60,422 nt of DNA from Streptococcus sp. S784/96/1 (GTDB lineage Bacteria; Bacillota; Bacilli; Lactobacillales; Streptococcaceae), in contig NZ_CACVCC010000014.1 of NCBI RefSeq assembly GCF_902729355.1, positions 1-60,422 of the forward strand. Reading direction: 5' to 3'. A program made the translations under genes and the position numbers. Below, one piece after another: positions 8,187 to 17,396 of this stretch (positions within the stretch are counted from its first letter, which is position 1; the number at the start of each line of letters is the position of its first letter). The notes beneath the pieces are model-generated. The model was not told the origin of the DNA, did no database searches, and saw only the letters and a list, made by a program, of their open reading frames with translations.

Positions 8187-8310
8187 TGGTGGCAATTTGG
8201 TGGAAATTTGGTGGCAATTCTTCAAAAAATGCACCAAAAAACACCCCATGGTGGCAACCATGAAGTGTTGTAAATGCTGTATTGTAGCGGGTTCTTAACG
8301 TTTAGAGAAC
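8187..8310. other. Integrative-element end: GGTGGCA repeats and rpsI attachment site
   Basis: Just after the integrase stop, GGTGGCA or GGTGGAA occurs four times (TGGTGGCAATTTGG..., 8188-8220, and CATGGTGGCAACCATG at about 8248-8262). Repeats of this kind near an integrase gene are typical arm-type binding sites. The 3' end of rpsI (8295 on) follows and is the presumed core. No second copy of the rpsI 3' end was found elsewhere in the window, so the other junction is lost or lies outside. Confidence 0.5.
8235..8269 (-). terminator. rplM-rpsI terminator
   Basis: On the minus strand AACACTTCATGGT pairs with ACCATGGGGTGTT around TGCC and is followed by TTTTTT. The hairpin lies between rpsI and the integrase and overlaps one of the GGTGGCA repeats, so the ribosomal operon's terminator is at least partly element-derived DNA. 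Confidence 0.75.
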
Positions 8311-8687
8311 TGGCTAGCTTTACGAGCTTTCTTAAGACCTGGTTTTTTACGTTCAACCATACGTGCGTCACGTGTAAGAAGGCCAGCGCGTTTCAATGAA
8401 TCGCGGAAGTCTGGGTCTACTTGAAGAAGCGCACGAGCGATACCATGACGGATAGCTCCTGATTGACCTGCGTAACCACCACCTACAACATTAACGAAAA
8501 CGTCGTATGAACCTTCAGTTGAAGTAACTGCGAATGGTTGGTTGATGACAAGACGAAGGTCTGCGTGTGGGATGTACTCTTCTACATCTTTTTTGTTAAC
8601 AGTGATTTTACCAGTACCTGGAACCAAACGAACGCGTGCAACAGCGTTTTTACGACGGCCAGTACCTGCATATTGTGCTTGTGCCAT
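8295..8687 (-). CDS. rpsI: 30S ribosomal protein S9
   Basis: 130 aa, the standard length, from [20 protein letters not shown] to the invariant end RKASQFSKR. The Lys/Arg-rich tail reaches the ribosomal P site. Other S9 signatures are present ([20 protein letters not shown]). It lies 21 bp after rplM, with which it is co-transcribed. Its 3' end is the presumed integration site of the element to the left, and the final codons are intact, as expected for an integrase that restores the gene. Confidence 0.98.
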   Translation of the reverse strand: MAQAQYAGTGRRKNAVARVRLVPGTGKITVNKKDVEEYIPHADLRLVINQPFAVTSTEGSYDVFVNVVGGGYAGQSGAIRHGIARALLQVDPDFRDSLKRAGLLTRDARMVERKKPGLKKARKASQFSKR

Positions 8688-8708
8688 TATTTAGATGCTC
8701 CTTTCCTC

Positions 8709-9155
8709 TTAGATAAGTCCTGAGATATCAAGTACTTCTGGTTGTTGTGCTGTGTGAGTGTGCTCACCACCAACGAAGACTTTCAATTTCATACCTTGTG
8801 CACGTCCAAGAGTGTTGTGTGGAAGCATGCCTTTAACTGATTTTTCAATCAAGCGAACAGCGTTTTTAGAACGCAATTCACCAGCTGTGATTGATTTCAA
8901 ACCACCTGGGTGAAGTGAGTGAGTGTAGTAAACTTTATCAGTTGCTTTTTTGCCAGTTAATTTAACTTTTTCAGCGTTGATAACGATTACGAAGTCACCT
9001 GTATCAGTATGTGGTGTGAAAGTTGGTTTGTTTTTTCCGCGAAGTACGCTAGCAACTACTGCAGAAAGACGTCCAAGTGGTACATCAGTAGCGTCTACTA
9101 CATACCATTTACGTTCAACTTGGCCTGGTTTAGCCATAAAAGTTGTTTTATTCAT
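8709..9155 (-). CDS. rplM: 50S ribosomal protein L13
   Basis: 148 aa beginning [20 protein letters not shown]. Family signatures include [20 protein letters not shown] and [15 protein letters not shown] chose the ATG at 9155 because GGAGAAATC stands before it; the frame is open further upstream, but that part is the structured leader RNA. It heads the rplM-rpsI operon. A leader hairpin system at 9183-9257 suggests autoregulation by L13. Confidence 0.98.
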   Translation of the reverse strand: MNKTTFMAKPGQVERKWYVVDATDVPLGRLSAVVASVLRGKNKPTFTPHTDTGDFVIVINAEKVKLTGKKATDKVYYTHSLHPGGLKSITAGELRSKNAVRLIEKSVKGMLPHNTLGRAQGMKLKVFVGGEHTHTAQQPEVLDISGLI

Positions 9156-9182
9156 GATTTCTCCTATATATAGTTCGATTAT

Positions 9183-9257
9183 TTGTTTACGGGTGGTGGT
9201 GTTCCATCCCACCAAAGGTATTTGAAGGTTCCGGGGCCTTTCAAATGGGGTAAACAA
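9183..9257 (-). ncRNA. Structured rplM leader (L13-leader-like)
   Basis: On the minus strand, TTGTTTAC (9257-9250) pairs with GTAAACAA (9190-9183). It encloses two hairpins: ATTTGAAAGG with CCTTCAAAT, and GGTGG with CCACC. The result is a closed three-way junction just upstream of the rplM start. Ribosomal protein L13 leaders of this kind (a known RNA family in Firmicutes) let free L13 shut down its own mRNA. I infer the family from position and folding. Confidence 0.6.
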
Positions 9258-9273
9258 TACCGTTTAATATCAT

Positions 9274-9308
9274 AACAAAAAAACAAGTTCAAAGCAAGTA
9301 CTTTGAAC
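9274..9308 (-). terminator. purR terminator
   Basis: GTTCAAAG (9287-9294) and CTTTGAAC (9301-9308) form a perfect 8-bp stem. On the minus strand a T-rich run follows (TTGTTTTTTTG). It ends purR transcripts and separates purR from rplM. Confidence 0.8.
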
Positions 9309-9323
9309 GTATTTTTACTATTA

Positions 9324-10136
9324 TTAATCAAAAATATTTCCGACTTCAACAGTGACTTTATTGTTTTTAACATCAATTTCAGAAACGCTAAGAAGTGACT
9401 TATAAGCGAAGCTCTCACGCTTTTCTTGCGTATTATCTGCAAAAACCGCAACACCAACAAGGGTTGAATCAAACTCATTCAAAAGACTTGTCATACCTGT
9501 GATGGTACCTCCACCTTTTAAGAAGTCATCGACGATAAGAACACGACTATTTGGTTTCAAACTACGCTTAGATAGAAACATTTTTTCAATACGATCACTG
9601 GAACCTGAGGCGTAATTGACCGAAACGGTTGATCCTTCCGTAATTTTAAGGTCACGACGAACAATCACAAAGGGAACATTTAAGACGTTTGCGACAGCAT
9701 TTGCCAAAGGAACCCCTTTGGTCGCAACAGTCATAACAGCATCAATCTTCTCTCCACGAAAGGCATTAGCAATAATGCGTCCAACGTTTTGTAAAATAGA
9801 TGGTGTACTAAGAAGATCCGATAAATAGATGTATCCTCCTGGAAGAATACGATCGCTTTCAGAAAGGCTCTCACAAAGCTCTTCTACGATGGCACGCGCT
9901 TCACTTTCAGCAATACCAGGTGTGAAAATCACACCACCACTGGCTCCTGTAACAGTATCAATCTGTCCAATCCCTGCTTCTTCAAAAGCTTTTTTAATGA
10001 TAGAAATATCTTCAGAAATAGATGATTTCGCTGCCTCGTATTTTTCAGCAAAGGTATTAAGGCTTGTCAAAATGTATGGGTTATTAATAAGATAGTTAGA
10101 AATAACTACCATGCGTTCGCTACGACGTAATTTCAT
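9324..10136 (-). CDS. purR: Purine operon repressor PurR
   Basis: 270 aa beginning MKLRRSERMVVISNYLINNP. It has an N-terminal winged helix (about residues 1-73) followed by a phosphoribosyltransferase-like domain with the PRPP-binding motif VLIVDDFLKGGGT (about residues 199-211). It binds DNA at PurBoxes and responds to PRPP, controlling purine synthesis and salvage genes. The start at 10136 is preceded by GAGGAGTTT; the longer frame to 10178 lacks such support. A PurBox-like sequence in its promoter suggests autoregulation. Its own terminator follows. Confidence 0.95.
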   Translation of the reverse strand: MKLRRSERMVVISNYLINNPYILTSLNTFAEKYEAAKSSISEDISIIKKAFEEAGIGQIDTVTGASGGVIFTPGIAESEARAIVEELCESLSESDRILPGGYIYLSDLLSTPSILQNVGRIIANAFRGEKIDAVMTVATKGVPLANAVANVLNVPFVIVRRDLKITEGSTVSVNYASGSSDRIEKMFLSKRSLKPNSRVLIVDDFLKGGGTITGMTSLLNEFDSTLVGVAVFADNTQEKRESFAYKSLLSVSEIDVKNNKVTVEVGNIFD

Positions 10137-10166
10137 AAACTCCTCTTTCTTGTCTACTTTCTCGTT

Positions 10167-10201
10167 ATTATACCACAAAATATTTAAAAAGCGAACATTT
10201 C
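10167..10201 (-). promoter_or_regulatory. purR promoter with PurBox-like site
   Basis: A minus-strand TATAAT lies at 10172-10167. About 18 bp upstream, AAAAGCGAACATTT (plus-strand 10187-10200) matches the core of PurBoxes (CGAACAWT). The box overlaps the poor -35 region, consistent with control by PurR. A single box only; the partner box is not clear. Confidence 0.4.
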
Positions 10202-10231
10202 ATATAAGAAAGGCTTGCTTTTTCGTATATT

Positions 10232-11170
10232 TTAATATTTAGGTTTATAAAAAGAGCGATTATCCATGGCAAAAATCTTACTTGTCATCTCTCCTTCAGA
10301 GACTCGACTGAGCGCTGTCGTCATCATCATCATATTAGCATCAATATTATCAATCATGTGAATGATTTCTGCTTCCATCACACGTGGTCTGACAGGACTA
10401 CCATACTCTAATTGCCCATGATGACTAAGGATAACATGGCGTAGAATCGTGACTTCTTCTTTTGTGTCAGGGATTTCCAACTCTGCGATTACCTTAGTAA
10501 TTTCTTCATTAATCAATGCAATGTGACCAATCAAATTACCTCGCACGGTGTATTCCGTATTATCGGGACCAGATAACTCAATGACTTTAGCTAAATCATG
10601 GAGCATAATCCCAGCAAAGAGCAAACTCTTATTAAGGTCCGGGTAGATATCTCCAATAGCATCCGCCAAACGTACCATGGTCGCTGTATGGTAGGCAAGC
10701 CCTGTCTCAAAAGCGTGGTGATTAGTTTTGGCTGCTGGGAAAAGGTAGAACTTCTTATCGTATTTTCGATAGAGATTTCTAACGATGCGTTGCCAAGTGG
10801 CATTTTCTATACGAAACATTACTTGTTCTAAATACTCTTTCACATCGCTGACTTTTACCGGTGGTTTTTCTTTGTAAGCCGAAGGATCTGAAGGTTCTCC
10901 ATCCCTAGTGTTACGAAGAGTGATTTGATTGACTTGAGGCGTACCGTTATAAACCTCTCGACGCCCTTTCATAAAGACAACTTTACCAGCGACAAATTCT
11001 TCAACATTATAAGGTTGAGCATCCCAGAGATTTCCTGAGATTTCGCCACTATCATCTTGGAAGGTAAAAGCAATATAGTCTTTACCAGCACGGGTTTTTC
11101 TAACTTCAGCTGATTTGATGAGATAAAATCCCTCAAAAAGCTGGTCTTGTTTCATTTGATTAATTTTCAT
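10232..11170 (-). CDS. yhaM: 3'-5' exoribonuclease YhaM
   Basis: 312 aa. The N-terminal OB-fold (about residues 15-95, with YIAFTFQDDSGEISGNLWD) binds nucleic acid. The HD-type metal-binding domain follows (FAGIMLHDLAK, LRHVILSHHGQLEYGSP). YhaM removes nucleotides from RNA 3' ends and in streptococci trims many transcripts by a few bases. The length matches the family. Its ATG (11170) lies 79 bp after the rmuC stop, within the minus-strand core block. Confidence 0.92.
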   Translation of the reverse strand: MKINQMKQDQLFEGFYLIKSAEVRKTRAGKDYIAFTFQDDSGEISGNLWDAQPYNVEEFVAGKVVFMKGRREVYNGTPQVNQITLRNTRDGEPSDPSAYKEKPPVKVSDVKEYLEQVMFRIENATWQRIVRNLYRKYDKKFYLFPAAKTNHHAFETGLAYHTATMVRLADAIGDIYPDLNKSLLFAGIMLHDLAKVIELSGPDNTEYTVRGNLIGHIALINEEITKVIAELEIPDTKEEVTILRHVILSHHGQLEYGSPVRPRVMEAEIIHMIDNIDANMMMMTTALSRVSEGEMTSKIFAMDNRSFYKPKY

Positions 11171-11249
11171 GACTAAGTATCTTTCTAATCGATGTTAACG
11201 ACTGACCTATTTAAAAAGCTATTGCTACATCCTAGGTCAGCTTTCATAT

Positions 11250-12524
11250 TTACAGAGCTAAATCATCCTCTTCTTCTGAAATAGGTAAATTTAGGAGACT
11301 TTGTGTTGCACTATCTTGATAGGTTTCAACAGTATTTAATGCTCTGATAATGGCATTAGTTCGTGTCGTCAAGAGACTATCAACTGTTTTTGAGGCTGTA
11401 TTGAGTTGTCGCTGTGCTTTGACCAACAGTCCAGCAAACTTGCCAAATTCAGATTTCACATTTCCTAAAATCTTGCTGATATCATCTGCATTTTTCTGAA
11501 TGTTGAGTGTTTTAAAACCAACAGATAAGGAATTCAGCAAGGCTGATAAGGTTGAGGGACCCGCAACAACAATATTTTCCTCACGTCTAAGTTTATCAAA
11601 GAAATCTGCATTTCTAACCACTTCCGAATATAGGCCTTCAGTCGGTAAAAACATGATACCAAAATTAGTCGTTTCAGGTGGATTGAGGTATTTGTTTTGA
11701 ATATCCTTGGCAAAGCGTTTGATTGAAGCAAGCAAGGCCTTGCGATATAATTCAACCTGCTCTTTATCACCAAACTCATAAGCCTCTTCTAAATGGTAAT
11801 AGTCTTCCAAAGGAAACTTCGAATCAATCGGCAGATAGACGTAATCTCCCTGACTAGTCCCTGGTAGTTTAACTGCGTATTCCACACGTTCTGTAGATCC
11901 TGACACTGTCACAAATTCTCTCTCATACTGACTTTCCGTCAAAATATCTTCGATAATTTGTCCCAGCTGAAGCTCGCCTAAAATCCCCCTCGTCTTGGTA
12001 TTTGAGAGGACTTTATTAAGGGTTCCAACATCTTGGGCAACTGTCTTCATCTCACCCAAGCCTTGATTAACAGACTCCAATTGTTTAGAAACGGTCTCAA
12101 AGGAAGCTTGTAGACGAGTTTGCAAGGTCTTTTCTAGCTTTTCTTCTACCGTTTGACGCATTTGTTCCAAACGTTCTTCATTAGAAACCTGTAAATCCTT
12201 GACAGACTGAGTAAGATTCTGATTGATTAAAGCCAAGCGCTGGTCAGAACGATTACGACTTTCTGTTAAGTTTTCATGTAGAACATCTCGTAATTCTGTC
12301 AATTGATGATAAAGGTTTGCCTGTAGATGATTGACCTGCTGGGCTACTGCTAACTCTTGTTCCTTAGATAAAGCAGACAACTGGTAGGAGATTTGCTCGG
12401 ATAAATTATCCGCATTTTCATCTAATTGTCTAGCCGTACTCGATTTCAGATCTGCTATTTTAAACCATAAAACCAGCGATAACAAGAAGCTAGCGATGGT
12501 TATAATAAGTAAAAAAAGTGTCAT
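11250..12524 (-). CDS. rmuC: DNA recombination protein RmuC
   Basis: 424 aa from the ATG at 12524, which follows AGGAGTTAGC; an upstream GTG at 12539 is less likely. The N-terminal membrane segment (TLFLLIITIASFLLSLVLWF) is followed by a long coiled coil (about residues 30-160) and the RmuC nuclease-like domain (TRGILGELQLGQIIEDIL, YLPIDSKFPLEDYYHL, GIMFLPTEGLYSEVV). RmuC limits inversions at short repeats in E. coli. One base separates it from the thiN stop (TAG C ATG), so translation is coupled. Confidence 0.93.
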   Translation of the reverse strand: MTLFLLIITIASFLLSLVLWFKIADLKSSTARQLDENADNLSEQISYQLSALSKEQELAVAQQVNHLQANLYHQLTELRDVLHENLTESRNRSDQRLALINQNLTQSVKDLQVSNEERLEQMRQTVEEKLEKTLQTRLQASFETVSKQLESVNQGLGEMKTVAQDVGTLNKVLSNTKTRGILGELQLGQIIEDILTESQYEREFVTVSGSTERVEYAVKLPGTSQGDYVYLPIDSKFPLEDYYHLEEAYEFGDKEQVELYRKALLASIKRFAKDIQNKYLNPPETTNFGIMFLPTEGLYSEVVRNADFFDKLRREENIVVAGPSTLSALLNSLSVGFKTLNIQKNADDISKILGNVKSEFGKFAGLLVKAQRQLNTASKTVDSLLTTRTNAIIRALNTVETYQDSATQSLLNLPISEEEDDLAL

Positions 12525-12525
12525 G

Positions 12526-13164
12526 CTAACTCCTGTCACGCGTATAGAGGACTATTAAGTAACCTGATGGTACCGTCACCTCTATAGGATTATTCGTAAA
12601 CTCATTGCTACTATAGATTTTTTTAGGGAAAAAGTTACTAGCGCTCAATTCATACTTAGCCCCAGTAATCACCAATTCTCCCTGACCTTCGAGCATAAAA
12701 GAGATATATTTATAGGCGTTTTTTGGAAAAATGCTGTGCTTCCCAGCTGGCAAGTAACCAATTTCATTTTGAACATCCAGTAGATGAATCTGCTTCATAA
12801 ATCGAGCCAAAGCTGGTTCTGATGGTAAAAAAATATTAGACAGAAAATGGTCAATACGCCCACCAAAGGCACCAAAAATAGTTACATCGGCATTAGGATA
12901 TTTCTCAAATATCAGTTTAAGAGCTAACTCAGTGTCTGTATCATCTTTTTCAGTTGGAGCTTGGGTTATTGTTTGAGCGACACCTTTAATACTTTCTAAC
13001 TCAGTATCCGATACTGAATCAAAATCCCCAACTGCCCAATCCAGCGGAAGCTCATTTTCCAAAAGAAAGAGACAAGCACGATCAACACCAACGTAAAGGT
13101 CAAAGTGAGTCAGAGATGGGAGGCCAGATAAGTCGCCTCCTGAAAATAATGCAATTTTAGGCAT
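12526..13164 (-). CDS. thiN: Thiamine pyrophosphokinase
   Basis: 212 aa. It transfers pyrophosphate from ATP to thiamine, giving TPP. Visible signatures are VGVDRACLFLLENELPLDWAVGDFDS near the N-terminus, PTEKDDTDTELAL, and GAFGGRIDHFLSN, all typical of this family. The start overlaps the end of rpe by 8 bp and its stop almost touches the rmuC start, placing it inside the rsgA-rpe-thiN-rmuC operon that is conserved in streptococci. Confidence 0.94.
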   Translation of the reverse strand: MPKIALFSGGDLSGLPSLTHFDLYVGVDRACLFLLENELPLDWAVGDFDSVSDTELESIKGVAQTITQAPTEKDDTDTELALKLIFEKYPNADVTIFGAFGGRIDHFLSNIFLPSEPALARFMKQIHLLDVQNEIGYLPAGKHSIFPKNAYKYISFMLEGQGELVITGAKYELSASNFFPKKIYSSNEFTNNPIEVTVPSGYLIVLYTRDRS

Positions 13165-13819
13165 CTAAAGCATCTCTCAAGGTTTGGACTTGGGCTGGAA
13201 GGTCACTAGCTTTGAAGAGGTAAGACCCCGCTACGAAGATATTGGCACCAGCTTCTGCACAGGCTTTAATCGTTTGGTTGTCTACACCGCCGTCAACTTC
13301 AATGTCAAAGATCAACCCTTTTTCCTGACGTAGTTTCGCAACCGCAGCAACCTTATCTAGGCACTCTGGAATAAAAGCTTGACCACCGAAACCTGGATTG
13401 ACTGTCATAATAAGAACTTGATCCACCAAGTCAAGTACTGGAATAAGGGCTTCGACAGGCGTACCTGGATTGATAACAACACCAGCTTTCATACCAGCTG
13501 CTTTGATTTTTTGAAGGGCACCGTGAATATGAATTGTTGATTCTGTATGTATGGTCATGATATCGACCCCAGCATGAGCATAAGCATCCACATAGCGTTC
13601 AGGGTTAACCACCATCAAGTGCACATCAAAAACAAGTTTGCTGTGTTTGCGCATACTAGCCACAACATCTGCACCAAAGCTGATATTTGGGACAAATTGA
13701 CCATCCATGATATCAATATGAACATATTCGGCGCTAGTTTCTTCGATACGGCGCAATTCACTCGCAAAATTAGCATAGTCTGCGGCAAGAATAGATGGGG
13801 CAATTTTATAAGTTGACAT
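13157..13819 (-). CDS. rpe: Ribulose-phosphate 3-epimerase
   Basis: 220 aa from the ATG at 13819 (MSTYKIAPSILAADYANFAS), preceded by AGGATTGTC; the in-frame ATG at 13879 lies inside the rsgA end and is disfavoured. A TIM barrel with the expected active-site segments: HIDIMDGQFVPNISFG, FDVHLMV, MTVNPGFGGQ and EVDGGVD. It interconverts ribulose-5-P and xylulose-5-P. It begins 7 bp after the rsgA stop. Confidence 0.97.
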   Translation of the reverse strand: MSTYKIAPSILAADYANFASELRRIEETSAEYVHIDIMDGQFVPNISFGADVVASMRKHSKLVFDVHLMVVNPERYVDAYAHAGVDIMTIHTESTIHIHGALQKIKAAGMKAGVVINPGTPVEALIPVLDLVDQVLIMTVNPGFGGQAFIPECLDKVAAVAKLRQEKGLIFDIEVDGGVDNQTIKACAEAGANIFVAGSYLFKASDLPAQVQTLRDALDA

Positions 13820-13826
13820 GACAATC

Positions 13827-14699
13827 CTACTTTCTTTTGATGACTTTTTTATAAACTTCACGGCGGTTTTCAATTTCACTTAGGAATTGAAGATAGTTAT
13901 CATAACGCACTTGCCATAACTGACCAGCCTCAAGAGCTTCTTTTACGGCACAAGAGGGTTCATGGGTATGCGTGCAGGTGCGAAATTTACAGCTTTGGCT
14001 GATGTCTTTTAGTTCTGGAAAGGCTCTATTCAATTCTTCTGCTGTTGAGACTTCGTAGTCTAAGGATGAAAAGCCTGGGGTATCTGCAACTTTACCACCA
14101 TAAACATTGTACAAACTGACAACACGTGTGGTGTGGCGCCCACGCCCTAGACTATCTGAAATCTCACCCGTTTCAAGAGCTAATTCTGGCGCAATTTTGT
14201 TGAGCAAAGTTGACTTTCCAACACCTGTTTGTCCCATAAAGACTGTAACCTTATCTGTTAGGTATGGCAGCAATTCTTCCTGTGAATAACAAAACTCATA
14301 GCCAATCACTTCATAGTGAGCACGAATAGCATCCATCTCTGCTCTGCTATGTAGCAAATCCAACTTAGAGATGTAAACAATAGGACGAATCTTTTTATGT
14401 TCTAAAAGCACCAAGAAACGGTCTAGTAGATTGCTGTTGAAATCTGGTTCCTTAGCACTCATGATGACAACCGCCTGATCAATGTTGACAATGGGAGGTC
14501 TTACCAAACTATTTTTACGCTCAGCAATTGATAGAACATAACCTTCTGAATTTTCCTCAGCCGAAAATTCAATAAAATCTCCGACATAGGGAGTCTGTCC
14601 TTTTTTACGAAAATTTCCCCGTGCTCGGGTCTGATAAACCTGTCCGTCCGCCTCAACATAGTAAAAACCTGCCAAGGACTTGATAATTCTTCCTTGCAA
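13827..14699 (-). CDS. rsgA: Ribosome small-subunit-dependent GTPase RsgA
   Basis: 290 aa. An N-terminal OB-fold, then a circularly permuted GTPase: the G4 motif (YISKLDLL) comes before the P-loop ([12 protein letters not shown]) and G3 (DTPGFS). A C-terminal zinc knuckle follows ([14 protein letters not shown]). RsgA helps mature 30S subunits. It is the first gene of the minus-strand rsgA-rpe-thiN-rmuC block, starting 446 bp from the GH13 remnant upstream. Confidence 0.97.
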   Translation of the reverse strand: MQGRIIKSLAGFYYVEADGQVYQTRARGNFRKKGQTPYVGDFIEFSAEENSEGYVLSIAERKNSLVRPPIVNIDQAVVIMSAKEPDFNSNLLDRFLVLLEHKKIRPIVYISKLDLLHSRAEMDAIRAHYEVIGYEFCYSQEELLPYLTDKVTVFMGQTGVGKSTLLNKIAPELALETGEISDSLGRGRHTTRVVSLYNVYGGKVADTPGFSSLDYEVSTAEELNRAFPELKDISQSCKFRTCTHTHEPSCAVKEALEAGQLWQVRYDNYLQFLSEIENRREVYKKVIKRK

Positions 14700-14960
14700 A
14701 TGAACTCCTTATAGGGTTTGATACTCCTATTTTACCAAAAATACAGACTTTTTCCAAAGGTTATCTAAGAAATGTCTCCCCCTTCTCTACTACATGATAG
14801 AAAATGAAATATTCAGCAACGTTTAAATCAATCCTATGCTAGCAAGAAATGACTTTTACTGAACACTCACTTTCTTTTTTCAAAAAATAGCAACAACAAT
14901 CTTGATCATTAAATAATTGAAACTAAAAAATCCTAGTGTAAAACTAAGATTTTTCATTGC

Positions 14961-15134
14961 TTATGGTAATAATAACATTCCTAAAATCACACTTATGACA
15001 CCTAAAATAAGAAAGGCAGCTGAGATTTTTGGACTAATAAAAAATGGCTTGCAGTGAAAAGACTGCGCCCCACCTCCTAAATTATAACCTAGCAAGACAA
15101 TTGTTATTACTGTGCTGAGTTGACTTATAGGGAA
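14961..15134 (-). pseudogene. C-terminal fragment of an MFS transporter
   Basis: In the gap between rsgA and the GH13 remnant, the minus strand encodes FPISQLSTVITIVLLGYNLG and continues to SAAFLILGVISVILGMLLLP and a stop. This matches the C-terminal end of the intact MFS gene at 18783-19940 (FSINQLGTATTIVLLGCSLG... FAFLLFGVLNILLG). Only the last 57 residues survive. The remainder of 14700-15145 shows nothing else I can support. Confidence 0.6.
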
Positions 15135-15144
15135 ATTTTATTGA

Positions 15145-15880
15145 TTAAACTCTTGAGATATCTACTATCATAGCTTGATAAGGAGAGAGGTTTCCTTCCT
15201 CGGTATATTTAACATTAGATAAAACCATGTTATTTCCTACCAATAATTCCCTAATTTGTTCTGGCAAATTTATAATTTTTTCACTCATATTTGCTAATAT
15301 TAACCAACTTTGACCTTTATAGCTCCTTGTATAAGCAAATATATTCTCATCATCTTCTAAAACCATTTGGACATCACCTTCTACCATAATTTCATGTTCA
15401 TGACGCAATTTAATCAATTGTTGGTAGTAAGAATAAATAGACTTTTCACTGGATAAATCTGCTTCAGCATTAATCTCTTGATATCTTGGATTAACTGTAA
15501 ACCAAGGTATACTCTTAGTAAAGCCAGCATTGGTGCTATCATTCCATTGCATTGGAGTCCTAGCATTGTCTCTACCGATTTGATATACTGCCTTCATAAA
15601 ATCTTCATGGGATATGGTTTTATTCTTTTGAACCAGTTCACGATAGTTGTTCTGAATCTCAACATCATCATATTCTTTTAACTCTAATTTGATATTTGTC
15701 ATACCAATTTCTTCCCCCTGATAAACAAAGGGGGTGCCTTTTAATCCATGCAATACAGTTGCAAATGCTGTGGCACTTTCATAACGATACTCCTTATCAT
15801 TTCCCCATCTTGATACAATTCTCGGGCGATCATGATTTTCAAAATATAAAGTATTCCATCCTTCATTTTCTAGTTTGCTC
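15145..15880 (-). pseudogene. C-terminal part of a GH13 alpha-glucosidase (oligo-1,6-glucosidase / DexB type)
   Basis: The open frame runs from the IS982 junction near 15880 to the stop at 15145, about 245 codons. It begins inside the catalytic barrel with GWNTLYFENHDRPRIVS (His-Asp of the conserved region) and HGLKGTPFVYQGEEIGMTN, then DNARTPMQWNDSTNAGF, and closes with the C-terminal beta domain. Full family members have about 540-560 residues, so the N-terminal half, including the nucleophile, is gone. An internal Met at 15753 makes a 202-codon ORF, but this is not a functional enzyme. Confidence 0.85.
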
Positions 15881-16445
15881 TTAGGAATTCATCAACGACT
15901 TTAATGTCGTGAACAGAGTCTGGTGCCACAACATAGTTGAGAATAATCCCCGATAAAGTGACCAACATATGGACTTTAAAACCATAGAACCAAAGGTTTT
16001 TAGCGGCATTATACCCAATATCAGCGACATCATTGAAAATCTTGGCTCTATGATTGCGAATAGGCTGGCAAAGCGGCAATGAAAAACTGTCCATAATCAC
16101 AATAGTATCTGGCGAGATTGCCCCACTCAAGGCATGTCGAATGAGTTGAACCAACCAAATCAATTGTTTTGTTCGTCTGTTAAATCGGCTTCTTTCTAGT
16201 AAGTTGCCACCAAAGAAAAATTGACAAATTCTATAAAAATGGCGTTGAGAGGTAATGCCTAACTCAGCTTGAAGTAGTAATAAAACAAGAAGAGACTCAT
16301 CTGAAACTTTCGCTAAACCGATATTGCGACGATGTTTCAACGAATCGGGGCAGTAGGTACGATAAAATTGGGAACTGATTTGGGATAATTGTTTGATATT
16401 CCATTGGAAATGATGGGATTTAGCGGTATACTGTAAGTGGCTCAT
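15870..16445 (-). pseudogene. IS982-family transposase, 3'-truncated
   Basis: 191 codons from MSHLQYTAKSHHFQWN to a stop in foreign sequence. IS982 signatures are present: IVIMDSFSLPLCQPIRNHRA (first catalytic Asp) and NLWFYGFKVHMLVTLSG. About the last third, including the final catalytic Glu region, is lost at a junction near 15881, where the frame runs into GH13 sequence (VDEFLRAN, then stop). An RBS-like CAGGAGGTAGTCCTAATGAG precedes the start. Confidence 0.85.
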
Positions 16446-16531
16446 TAGGACTACCTCCTGTTTGTTTTGTCACTTACAGTATAGTCCTTTTGGGCTTTTT
16501 ATTGTCGTTGAAAATCAACTAGCACCACGGG
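15881..16531 (-). mobile_element. IS982-family element, one end deleted
   Basis: The intact end is at about 16504-16531, where the plus strand reads GTCGTTGAAAATCAACTAGC followed by ACCACGGG, the IS982-type terminus. The other end is missing: at about 15881 the transposase frame passes directly into the GH13 remnant. The element therefore separates a GH13 piece (minus) from a GH32 piece (plus) and most likely mediated the deletion of what lay between. Confidence 0.7.
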
Positions 16532-16534
16532 TGT

Positions 16535-17374
16535 CCTAATTATTCTAAAATAAATCAGACAGGTATCCTATTATTCTCTCCCCAAGGAATCGAACCTCAA
16601 GGAAAGGCTTATCATAATATTTATCAAACTGGATATATAATTGGTAAGGTTATCAATAAAAATAACTTACACTTTTCAAATGACTGTCACTTCAAAGAAT
16701 TAGATACTGGATTTGATTTTTACGCTGCACAAGTTATGCAACATAATAATCGAACAATTTTATTTGCATGGATGGGACTCCCTGAAATACAATATCCAAC
16801 CGAAGAATTCGCTTACTGTGGTTGCCTAACTATCCCTAGAGAGCTGTTTTTAAAGGATAATAAACTCCTTCAACAACCTATTTCTGAACTTCAAGTATTA
16901 CGCCAATCTGAACAGTCCTATCTAGTTCATTTAGAACAGAATAGCTCTAAATCATTGCAATTTCAATTTGGAGTAGAATTTGAAATAACAATAGAAACAA
17001 ATACACAATCCATCGTTTATATTGATTTTGCTTCCGATGAAACTCATCAATACTATACAAGATTGATTTGTGATTTTAATAAACAACAGCTGATTTTAGA
17101 CCGTGAAAAATCTGGCATACCTTTAGCAACAGAATATGGCACAACTCGCGTGCTTTCTAATAATATAGTTAGTATCCTAAAACTTCAAGTATTTTTAGAT
17201 AGAAGTTCAATTGAAATTTTTATTAACGATGGGGAAAGTGTTTCATCTAGCCGCATCTTCCCACAAGAAAACCAAACTCATCTATTTTTAAATCAAGCAT
17301 ATTCTGATAGTACTATAAATCTAAAATCATGGAATCTCTCAAGTATTTGGCCAAATAATCAAAACAATCATTAG
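16535..17374 (+). pseudogene. scrB: Sucrose-6-phosphate hydrolase (GH32) C-terminal fragment
   Basis: The frame is open from the IS982 end (about 16535) to 17374, 279 codons without the true start. GLFSPQG-like ILLFSPQGIEPQGKAYHN, DTGFDFYAAQVM and RTILFAWMGLPE are the central ScrB/SacA motifs. A beta-sandwich domain follows, with FLDRSSIEIFINDGESVSSS. The N-terminal part carrying the nucleophile (WMNDPN) is missing, so it is inactive. A Met at 16736 gives a 212-codon ORF. The gene symbol refers to the ancestral gene. Confidence 0.85.
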
Positions 17375-17396
17375 GAAAAATAAATACCAATCAAAG

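Noticed and set aside
9183..9257. T-box riboswitch before rplM, suggested by a GGTGGGATGGAACACC-like run
   Set aside because: No specifier loop or antiterminator/terminator pair is present, and the position before a ribosomal protein gene fits an L13 leader better.
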